A stretch of DNA of 10,014 nt from Candidatus Methanomarinus sp. HR1 (GTDB taxonomy: Archaea; Halobacteriota; Methanosarcinia; Methanosarcinales; Methanocomedenaceae). Made by a program: the position numbers and the translations under genes. Below, one piece after another: positions 1 to 5,720 of this stretch. The stretch spans positions 11,451 to 21,464 of the forward strand of contig MZXQ01000107.1 in NCBI GenBank assembly GCA_002926195.1, given 5' to 3'. The stretch's first letter is position 1. Each line of letters starts with the position of its first letter. The notes under the pieces are model-generated. The model saw nothing but the letters and a program-made list of their open reading frames with translations, did no database searches and was not told the DNA's origin.

Positions 1-474
1 ATTCACCATCTTGCTGAATTGGGTGGTAATCATATTATAGACCATAATGAACTTCATCATATTGTCGGTGAAGCTTCGCCTATAATATTCTTATTACCTG
101 TTGTTGTCGGTGTAGGTGGACTCTTATTAGCATGGGTGATCTATAACAGACGGTGGATAAGTGTGGCATCTATCGGGAATTGGAAAAATCCGATCTTTGC
201 GGTTATTGCCAGGCGGTACTACCAGCACGAAATATTTATTGAGTTGATCGCTTTGAAATTTACTTATGGAGTTCTTGCATTGAGCGCTGAATTTATTGAT
301 CGCAGGATAGTGGATGGTATCATCGACGGTATCAGTGACTTTGTCGTTGGATCTGCAGATGTCGTGAAAAAGATACAGACTGGTGTAGTCCAGAACTATG
401 CCACTGCAACGGTTGCAGGAGTAGCTTTGCTGGGTCTGATACTTTCATTTTTGTCAATTACGGGGGTGATTTAG
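1..474 (+). CDS. fpoL: F420H2 dehydrogenase subunit FpoL, 3' part (NuoL-like proton-pumping subunit)
   Basis: The reading frame is open from base 1, so the start lies before the window; 157 C-terminal residues are present. FpoL is the distal antiporter-like subunit of the membrane arm of F420H2 dehydrogenase, homologous to NuoL of complex I. Visible features are a membrane helix at about residues 27-48 of the fragment, an amphipathic charged stretch (RRYYQHEIFIE, 71-81) and the NuoL-type C-terminal signature KIQTGVVQNYA (124-134), followed by a last hydrophobic helix (about 133-153). This fits the lateral helix and terminal transmembrane helix of NuoL-family proteins. The gene stops with TAG directly before the ATG of fpoM. 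The GGGGTGA ribosome binding site for fpoM lies inside the last codons, so the two genes are probably translationally coupled. Identity rests on the signature and on the fpoM-fpoN-fpoO order downstream. Confidence 0.9.
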   Translation: MHHLAELGGNHIIDHNELHHIVGEASPIIFLLPVVVGVGGLLLAWVIYNRRWISVASIGNWKNPIFAVIARRYYQHEIFIELIALKFTYGVLALSAEFIDRRIVDGIIDGISDFVVGSADVVKKIQTGVVQNYATATVAGVALLGLILSFLSITGVI

Positions 475-1941
475 ATGAATATATATCTATCACTGATCCT
501 GTTCTTGCCTTTAATAGGCGCAGCATTGACATTCTTTATCAAACCGCGTGAGATTGCAAGAGTAGTTGCACTGGTATTCTCAGTTATTCCCCTGTTCATC
601 ACAGCACTGTTATTAACAACATTCAAGAGTGGTTCAGGCTTCCAATTTCCAGAGAACTATACATGGATCAGCAGTCTGGGAATTAATTATACACTGGGTG
701 TTGACGGCATCAGTATGCCATTAATATTACTCAATGCGATCCTTTGTCCCCTGACAATCATTTATTCATGGGGTGAGCATAAAAATGCAAATCAGTACTT
801 TGCTCTATTAATGATACTGCAAGCAGGTGTGTTTGGTGTGTTCATGGCACTGGACTTCTTTTTGTTCTATATCTTCTGGGAGCTTACACTGATACCATTA
901 TACTTCCTGATAAGTATCTGGGGTGGTCCGAATAAGGATTATGCAGCCATCAAGTTCTTCATATATACACATGTGGCCAGTCTTGTAATGCTGCTTGGTA
1001 TATTTGCACTGTACTTCAGTACAAATATCAATACATTCTATATACCTGATCTCCTCGGAGCATTTGCAGGTCTGGATGATGTAATGAAAGCAGCAATATT
1101 CCTTTCCATATTCTTCGGATTCATGGTTAAGATGCCTACTGTACCATTCCATACCTGGCTTCCTGATGCTCATGTGGAAGCACCGACTGCAGGTAGTGTA
1201 CTGCTTGCCGGTGTGCTCCTTAAGATGGGCGGATACGGACTGTTCAGAGTACTTCTGCCTATGATCCAGGATATGGGTACTTACCAGGGTCAGATCATTA
1301 CGATAATGGCCTTTTTCGGAGTGCTGAGTATCTTATATGGTACTTTTGCGGCATTGGCTCAAACAGACCTAAAGAAAATGGTAGCCTACAGCAGCGTAAG
1401 TCATATGGGCTTTGTAATGCTGGGTGCGGCAGCCTTTAATGTTATGTCTGTTTCAGGTGCTATGTTCCAGCAGTTCAGTCACGGACTGATCACTGCAGTG
1501 TTGTTCATGAGTGTTGGTGTGATCCAGCATAATGTTCATACAAGGGTAATATCAGAACTCGGCGGTCTTACAAAGAAGATGCCTAAACTTTCCTTTATCA
1601 TGATGGCAGGTTTCATGGCATCCCTCGGATTACCGTTAATGTGCGGTTTTGTAGCTGAATTCCTGGTACTTACCGGTACATACCTGACAATGCATGTATT
1701 TGCATTACTGGCTTTCGTGGGTATTGTAGCAACAGCCGGATATCATCTGTGGGCTTTGCAAAGAGCTATGTTTGGCAGTTTCAATGAGAAACTGGGTGAT
1801 ATTAAAGATACGGTTTCTTATGAGTGGATACCCATGGGAATACTGGTGCTTCTTATCATCTACTTCGGTGTTAACCCGGCGCCGGTATTGGATATATTCC
1901 AAGCCGCCAGTAGCGTCATACCGGGGGTGGAGTTGATATGA
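475..1941 (+). CDS. fpoM: F420H2 dehydrogenase subunit FpoM (NuoM-like proton-pumping subunit)
   Basis: A 488-residue polytopic membrane protein, the usual length for NuoM/FpoM. It is one of three antiporter-like subunits that move protons when F420H2 is oxidised and a membrane carrier is reduced. The proton-channel residues of the family are visible: Glu136 in FWELTLIPLYF (counterpart of the NuoM helix-5 glutamate), Lys219 in the segment leading to VPFHTWLPDAHVEAPTAG, and Lys250 in LLKMGGYG. The motif LAQTDLKKMVAYSSVSHMGF, typical of NuoL/M/N proteins, follows near residue 300. The ATG immediately follows the fpoL stop, and a GGGGTGA element sits just upstream inside fpoL. The 3' end overlaps fpoN by four bases (ATGA). 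No truncation or missing key residue is seen. Confidence 0.96.
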   Translation: MNIYLSLILFLPLIGAALTFFIKPREIARVVALVFSVIPLFITALLLTTFKSGSGFQFPENYTWISSLGINYTLGVDGISMPLILLNAILCPLTIIYSWGEHKNANQYFALLMILQAGVFGVFMALDFFLFYIFWELTLIPLYFLISIWGGPNKDYAAIKFFIYTHVASLVMLLGIFALYFSTNINTFYIPDLLGAFAGLDDVMKAAIFLSIFFGFMVKMPTVPFHTWLPDAHVEAPTAGSVLLAGVLLKMGGYGLFRVLLPMIQDMGTYQGQIITIMAFFGVLSILYGTFAALAQTDLKKMVAYSSVSHMGFVMLGAAAFNVMSVSGAMFQQFSHGLITAVLFMSVGVIQHNVHTRVISELGGLTKKMPKLSFIMMAGFMASLGLPLMCGFVAEFLVLTGTYLTMHVFALLAFVGIVATAGYHLWALQRAMFGSFNEKLGDIKDTVSYEWIPMGILVLLIIYFGVNPAPVLDIFQAASSVIPGVELI

Positions 1942-3419
1942 GTTTTACATTTGAATCTCTTATACCATTTGCTCCCGAGATTATATTGGTAATTGCAGCC
2001 CTTACAGTAATGATAATAGGACTGTTCATGGAAACATCAAGTAAAAAATTACTGGGTTATTTTTCCATTGTGGCCTTATTAGCATCTATAGCAGTTATTA
2101 TAGCAAAAGGCGTATACGAAGTGGAGTTAACTGGATTATTAGCTGGTTCGCTCACTATTGATCCTATGAGCCAGTTCTTTAAACTGACATTTTTACTGGT
2201 GTCCTTACTGGTAGTAATAGCTTCAATAAAAGAATTTGAAGAACATTCCAACCAGGATGAATATTATACGTTGATACTACTCGGTACTGTCGGTATGATG
2301 ATAGTGGCGTCTGCTGTTGATATTGTGACAATGTTCATAGGCTTCGAACTTGCCAGTTTATCTACTTATGTACTGGCAGGGTTCAATAAGAATGAACCCA
2401 AGAACATAGAAGCAGCTATTAAATACTTTATCATCGGTGCGGTATCATCCACAATACTGCTGTTTGGCCTGTCTTATTTATATGGCTTAAGTGGCGGTCT
2501 GACTAATATCGATGAGTTGGCAAACTTCTTCAGTATGAACGCTGAATTGCTTATAAGCCCCATGGGTATAATGGCATTAGTAATGATCACTGCAGGATTC
2601 GGGTTCAAGATGGCACTGGTACCATTCCATATGTGGGCACCGGATGTATATCAGGGATCACCTTCTGTAATATCAGCACTGCTTGCAGCAGGATCTAAGA
2701 AGATGGCATTTGTAGCTGCCTTCAGAGTACTGCTAGTTGCAATGATTGCTATGAAGGTTGAAATAGGAATATTGTTCGCAATACTGGCTGTGGCTACTAT
2801 GACACTGGGTAATGTGGTTGCTGTAAGCCAGAAGAGCATTAAAAGGATGCTTGCCTATTCTTCAATAGCTCAGGCAGGTTATATTGCCATGGTCTTTGTT
2901 GTGGTAACTCCCGAAGCATTAACAGGCGGTATACTGTATGTAATGTCTCATGCATTTATGAAAGCAGGGGCATTTATTACCGTTGGTGCTGTTTGTTATG
3001 TTTTGTTGAAACAGAATAGTAAGGCACAGGATGTTGACCATATTGATAATTTTGCAGGACTTGGAAAGAGGTCGCCATTTTTGGCATTTAGTATGTTGCT
3101 ATTCCTCTTTGCATTGGCTGGAATACCGCCTACTGCAGGTTTTGTCAGTAAGTTCATACTGTTCTTAGCAGTACTCAAGGCAGATTATCTATATCTGGTG
3201 GTCATAGCTATATTGAACAGTGCACTGTCCCTGTATTATTATGCCAGGGTTGTAAAGTATATGTATGTACTTCCACCTGCATCGGACGAGAAGATGTCAG
3301 TACCCACTCCTTATGTATTAGCCATTGTGCTGGCCATGATCGGTGTACTGGCTATAGGAATCGTTCCTGAACCCTTTGTCGAGTGGGCTGCAAGTGCAGC
3401 CGAGGTATTGTTTTATTAG
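1938..3419 (+). CDS. fpoN: F420H2 dehydrogenase subunit FpoN (NuoN-like proton-pumping subunit)
   Basis: A 493-residue polytopic membrane protein matching the NuoN/FpoN family in length. It forms the third antiporter-like proton channel of the Fpo membrane arm. Family residues are in place: Glu137 in GFELASLSTY, Lys224 in FKMALVPFHMWAPDVYQG, and Lys254/Lys255 in GSKKMAF. The motif VSQKSIKRMLAYSSIAQAGY follows, and later FALAGIPPTAGF. The ending PEPF near the last helix is also NuoN-like. The ATG overlaps the fpoM stop by four bases, and a GGGGGTGGAG element at about 1922-1931 acts as ribosome binding site, so translation is likely coupled to fpoM. The gene ends in TAG, which argues that this codon works as a normal stop in this genome. 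Confidence 0.96.
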   Translation: MSFTFESLIPFAPEIILVIAALTVMIIGLFMETSSKKLLGYFSIVALLASIAVIIAKGVYEVELTGLLAGSLTIDPMSQFFKLTFLLVSLLVVIASIKEFEEHSNQDEYYTLILLGTVGMMIVASAVDIVTMFIGFELASLSTYVLAGFNKNEPKNIEAAIKYFIIGAVSSTILLFGLSYLYGLSGGLTNIDELANFFSMNAELLISPMGIMALVMITAGFGFKMALVPFHMWAPDVYQGSPSVISALLAAGSKKMAFVAAFRVLLVAMIAMKVEIGILFAILAVATMTLGNVVAVSQKSIKRMLAYSSIAQAGYIAMVFVVVTPEALTGGILYVMSHAFMKAGAFITVGAVCYVLLKQNSKAQDVDHIDNFAGLGKRSPFLAFSMLLFLFALAGIPPTAGFVSKFILFLAVLKADYLYLVVIAILNSALSLYYYARVVKYMYVLPPASDEKMSVPTPYVLAIVLAMIGVLAIGIVPEPFVEWAASAAEVLFY

Positions 3420-3432
3420 GTGGTGAAAAGAA

Positions 3433-3783
3433 ATGGCAGATTGTGATCTATGCGGAGTAGGGCGACCTACTCTTTGTCCTCTTAAGGTACATGTACAAAG
3501 GTTCTATAGTGCATATCCCAAAGGTATGTGGATGAACCTGTGCGAGGAATGCACTGAAGCTACGCATGATTCCTTCCAGCTTAATTCCGAGAAAAGCGGT
3601 AATAAATGCCAGCTTTGCGGAAAGAAGGGTGAGCAGTTATATGCTGTGGAAATAAGGATTCCTGATTTCAGCGAACCTTATTATAAGGAAGATGAAAGGG
3701 CTCTATGTGCTGACTGCCTTCAGGCTGGCGAGGATGCCTATAATCGGCGTCAAAAAGAAAAAGCTGAAGAACACGAACATTAA
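3433..3783 (+). CDS. fpoO: F420H2 dehydrogenase subunit FpoO, cysteine-rich
   Basis: A soluble 116-residue protein with nine cysteines, last gene of the fpo operon. Position, size and cysteine content identify it as FpoO, a subunit found with the Methanosarcinales-type F420H2 dehydrogenase. In the literature it is thought to bind an iron-sulfur centre; its role is not settled. Cysteines are arranged as four CxxC pairs: C4/C7, C37/C40, C59/C62 and C92/C95, plus C15. The first and third pairs are each 33 residues from their partners, so the protein looks like two copies of a zinc-ribbon or rubredoxin-like unit. The C-terminus is charged (KEKAEEHEH). A clear GGTGGTGA site (about 3419-3426) lies six bases before the ATG, 13 bases after the fpoN stop. 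Metal type (zinc or Fe-S) cannot be told from sequence. Confidence 0.88.
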   Translation: MADCDLCGVGRPTLCPLKVHVQRFYSAYPKGMWMNLCEECTEATHDSFQLNSEKSGNKCQLCGKKGEQLYAVEIRIPDFSEPYYKEDERALCADCLQAGEDAYNRRQKEKAEEHEH

Positions 3784-3789
3784 ATCGAT

Positions 3790-3825
3790 TCAAGTAACTG
3801 CTCGCTAACGTTTGCAGTTACTTGA
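3790..3825 (+). terminator. Perfect 12-bp inverted repeat after fpoO
   Basis: TCAAGTAACTGC (3790-3801) and GCAGTTACTTGA (3814-3825) are exact reverse complements around a 12-base loop, seven bases after the fpoO stop. No long T-run follows directly; the second hairpin at 3839 comes next. It may protect the 3' end of the fpo mRNA, act as a processing signal or be part of the terminator. Structure is seen directly; function is inferred. Confidence 0.6.
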
Positions 3826-3838
3826 TTTATGTATAAAG

Positions 3839-3872
3839 AATCCGGCAAAGCCGGATTTTATTTCTTTTTTTT
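3839..3872 (+). terminator. Hairpin plus T-rich tract, probable terminator of the fpo operon
   Basis: AATCCGGC (3839-3846) pairs perfectly with GCCGGATT (3850-3857) around AAA. A T-rich run (TTATTTC followed by T8, to 3872) follows. This is the form of an intrinsic terminator, and T-rich tracts alone also terminate archaeal RNA polymerase. It lies where the + strand fpo operon meets the - strand accessory genes. Confidence 0.75.
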
Positions 3873-3933
3873 GGGCAATGAAGTTCTAGCGTTTTTGTAT
3901 CCAACCCTTATAAGATACTTGGAATTCTGAATT

Positions 3934-4041
3934 TTAGGACACTCTTCCAACTCGGGTTTTACAATTTGGACATGTTTTTTCAATTTATGGCATCATTGTC
4001 TGACAAATTGGACACGCTCGATCAGCATATTGGCCTTTCAT
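3934..4041 (-). pseudogene. Zinc-ribbon mini-protein gene interrupted by an in-frame TAA
   Basis: On the - strand an ATG at 4041 opens MKGQYADRACPICQTMMP, then a TAA stop at 3987-3985. The same frame continues IEKTCPNCKTRVGRVS to a second TAA at 3936-3934. Together the two halves give CPIC and CPNC, the paired CPxC knuckles of a small zinc ribbon, which single reading noise would rarely produce. The two CPxC codings form an imperfect direct repeat (TGTCCAATTTGT and TGTCCAAATTGT). No good ribosome binding site precedes the ATG. The simplest reading is a decayed zinc-ribbon gene or a fragment of a larger one. A real 18-residue peptide, or a sequencing error at the TAA, is also possible. The rest of the 3873-4112 stretch holds no convincing gene. 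Confidence 0.45.
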
Positions 4042-4075
4042 AAATATACTAATTTTTACTATTTCATGTATATAC

Positions 4076-4095
4076 TTTACTTTAAAGTAAAAAAA
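4076..4095. terminator. 16-bp palindrome and T7 run, probable 3' end of the PIN operon
   Basis: TTTACTTTAAAGTAAA (4076-4091) is a perfect 16-base palindrome. On the - strand it directly follows and overlaps a run of seven Ts (4095-4089), about 20 bases beyond the stop of the last gene of the three-gene cluster. The T-run fits an archaeal terminator. The palindrome could instead be an operator or promoter element upstream of the broken zinc-ribbon gene. Confidence 0.4.
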
Positions 4096-4112
4096 GAAAT
4101 GTTTGGAATTAA

Positions 4113-4544
4113 TTATTCAGTGTAAACCGGAACTCCCTTTTGCATAAGGTAATATCCATTTCCATCAATTGTAGACATTAAATTAACAATTTTTTCAAGA
4201 ACGTCATAAGTATCTTCATTATTTCTTATTCTGTCTTCTAATAATTCAAGACAATTGCTTAGTCCATCGAAAAATTCGTCTGTAATCGGAATTGTATTAT
4301 CACCAGACATGAAGATAGCTATGCGGCTGAAAATTGCTTGATATGAACTGTTAAGGATAAAATCAATAAATTGCAATTGAGGGTCGAATTCCAAATTAAA
4401 AATTCGTCGAGTCATCCCATAAGCAGAACTATAATAATAAGCCTTTTTCCGTAGGTCACTCTCCGCATTAATTTTAGCTCGGCAGTAATTAATCTCATCT
4501 GCTAAAATCGTTCTATATTTGGATGAAATATTCACAATTCTCAC
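4113..4544 (-). CDS. Unrecognised helical protein, third gene of the PIN cluster
   Basis: A protein of 143 residues that I do not recognise. It is mostly predicted helix, with no signal peptide and no membrane segment. Its middle is rich in aromatic and hydrophobic residues (YYYSSAYGMTRRIFNLEF, then FIDFILNSSYQAIFSRI), and the second half has acidic helices (ELLEDRIRNNEDTYDVLEKI). No catalytic motif or cysteine cluster is visible. The chosen start is GTG at 4544, because it overlaps the stop of the helix-turn-helix gene as GTGA, a common coupling arrangement. A TTG at 4547 would add one residue. It is AT-rich like its two upstream neighbours and very likely shares their transcript, which suggests a role linked to the PIN nuclease, such as an inhibitor, adaptor or sensor. 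That role is inference from position only. Confidence 0.7.
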   Translation of the reverse strand: MRIVNISSKYRTILADEINYCRAKINAESDLRKKAYYYSSAYGMTRRIFNLEFDPQLQFIDFILNSSYQAIFSRIAIFMSGDNTIPITDEFFDGLSNCLELLEDRIRNNEDTYDVLEKIVNLMSTIDGNGYYLMQKGVPVYTE

Positions 4545-4900
4545 CAATGATAGGGGTTGTTTTCTGGATAAGGGATAGTAACACTGTTTGCATCTGTTGG
4601 CGCTGATGGACGTCTTTCAAAATCAATTTGACCTCCGGCTAAAACATCGGTTGTTGTGGGTTTATCGAAGGGTGCATGTGTCATTTTATGAGGTATAAAA
4701 ATGTCATTTTCAATATAATTCAAATTTTCTTGAATTATATTGCCAATTTCATAAATTTCTGTTGCTGTGGGTACATATTCATAATCGTCTATCATATTAT
4801 GAATTTCATCTTCAGATACACCTAAATTTTCAGATGCTTCTAAAACTGTTAAATTTCCCTGAAACAGTCCATCCATGACCTCTTTTGTTGTAGACTCCAT
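4541..4900 (-). CDS. Small helix-turn-helix protein, probable antitoxin or regulator of the PIN nuclease
   Basis: A 119-residue protein. Residues about 9-40 (MDGLFQGNLTVLEASENLG, then VSEDEIHNMID) have the pattern of a helix-turn-helix: a short helix, an alanine-containing helix, a glycine turn and a recognition helix. This resembles the small HTH antitoxins (UPF0175-like and DUF433-like) that accompany PIN nucleases, though I cannot assign a family. The second half (about 70-119) is rich in Pro, Thr and Asn and looks unstructured; such tails in antitoxins often wrap the toxin. The ATG at 4900 is 14 bases after the PIN gene, with GAGGAG (4916-4911) as ribosome binding site overlapping the PIN stop. 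The end overlaps the next gene by four bases. An antitoxin role is inferred from size, HTH and neighbour. Confidence 0.75.
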   Translation of the reverse strand: MESTTKEVMDGLFQGNLTVLEASENLGVSEDEIHNMIDDYEYVPTATEIYEIGNIIQENLNYIENDIFIPHKMTHAPFDKPTTTDVLAGGQIDFERRPSAPTDANSVTIPYPENNPYHW

Positions 4901-4914
4901 AAATTACATACTCC

Positions 4915-5541
4915 TCATAATTGATAATAGCTAAATATGTGTTGCTTATAATTATTAAATGTATTCATACAGGATTTTGTTTCATTATTAATCCAATCAT
5001 TTCGCTTAAGGGTATCATCTATTAGCTCATTTCCATGATTAGTAACCAAATGTGGTATTTCTTTCTTTTTATACAAATCAAGGGATGTGTTTACACAAGA
5101 TTTTGCATCCAAAATTTCCATTTGTTTCAAATATTTTATTGCATCCAAAAGGTGAAATGCTCGTGTTTTTCTGTCAAAAATTTTTATATACTTTTTTGCT
5201 TCCAATAAAAAATGTGTATCTGAGCTTACGATAAAATCAGCACCGGTTTTATTGCAAGAATATAACACAGCAGAATCCTTTTTGTCTAAAATGATTTTTT
5301 CATTTCGTATTCTAGTCCTAAATTCTTTGAAGTCCATTTCATCTGGTTCATCTATAACAACAAATTGATACTTTCTAAATTTATTACGTACATCATGAGG
5401 CATTTCAATAAAATTATCATAAGACATGCAAATCTTAAAATTAGAATTATCTAGTACCTGCATTATTTTGTCAAGTTTGTTTATTTTTTCCAAATCCCAA
5501 GGAACGTTTGCATCAAAAACAAATTCAATCATATGGTTCAT
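4915..5541 (-). CDS. PIN-like domain ribonuclease, probable toxin
   Basis: A 208-residue soluble protein with the acidic active-site pattern of PIN-fold metal-dependent RNases: Asp10 and Asn12 in FVFDAN after the first strand, Glu46 in NFIEMP, Asp89 in DKKDSAVLYSC and Asp108 in FIVSSDTHFL. The spacing and the strand-D-helix order GADFIVSSDTHF match the family. The PIN part covers about residues 4-140. The remaining 68 residues (basic and Asn-rich, ending FSYYQL) are extra, making it longer than a typical VapC of about 130 residues. It is first in a three-gene cluster ahead of a small HTH protein, so a toxin-antitoxin or abortive defence role is likely. The ATG at 5541 has an AGGTTAG-like site nine bases upstream; an ATG three codons later is an alternative. 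Target RNA is unknown. Confidence 0.82.
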   Translation of the reverse strand: MNHMIEFVFDANVPWDLEKINKLDKIMQVLDNSNFKICMSYDNFIEMPHDVRNKFRKYQFVVIDEPDEMDFKEFRTRIRNEKIILDKKDSAVLYSCNKTGADFIVSSDTHFLLEAKKYIKIFDRKTRAFHLLDAIKYLKQMEILDAKSCVNTSLDLYKKKEIPHLVTNHGNELIDDTLKRNDWINNETKSCMNTFNNYKQHIFSYYQL

Positions 5542-5658
5542 AATATTCTAACCTAAATATAGCTTACGAAATTAATAAATACTAAATTTGTGCATAAATA
5601 TCTTGTAAAAATACATTTCCATATACGGGCATAAACCTCCCCATCTAACAGTCAACGA

Positions 5659-5685
5659 CCCCGGATTGCTTCGCAAAATCCGAGG
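5659..5685. repeat. GC-rich imperfect hairpin in the AT-rich island
   Basis: CCCCGGATT (5659-5667) pairs with AATCCGAGG (5677-5685) with one mismatch. The stem continues as GC/GC around TTC with a two-base bulge. It sits within a GC-richer stretch (about 5628-5705) that stands out from its surroundings, between the 795-residue nuclease gene and the PIN cluster. No T-run follows on the - strand, so it is not a standard terminator. It may be a transposon-end remnant or an RNA processing site. Confidence 0.4.
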
Positions 5686-5710
5686 CATCTCAAAGGTGCA
5701 TCAGCTAATC

Positions 5711-5717
5711 AAAAAAA
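5711..5717 (-). terminator. T7 run directly after the SEC-C nuclease gene
   Basis: Read on the - strand, seven Ts begin four bases after the TAA stop of the 795-residue gene. T-tracts are sufficient for termination in archaea. This supports separate transcription of the large gene and the PIN cluster, although read-through is possible. Confidence 0.35.
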
Positions 5718-5720
5718 CTC

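Noticed and set aside
898..1173. Open frame on the - strand inside fpoM
   Set aside because: It lies wholly opposite a well-conserved membrane subunit, and its translation has no recognisable features. It is a shadow frame.
1705..1902. Open frame on the - strand at the end of fpoM
   Set aside because: It is a shadow of the fpoM reading frame with no ribosome binding site and no domain pattern.
2057..3178. Three short - strand frames inside fpoN
   Set aside because: All are opposite fpoN, compositionally odd, and explained by the bias of a hydrophobic gene on the other strand.
5052..5234. 60-codon + strand frame inside the PIN gene
   Set aside because: It is antisense to the conserved PIN active-site region and has no supporting signal.
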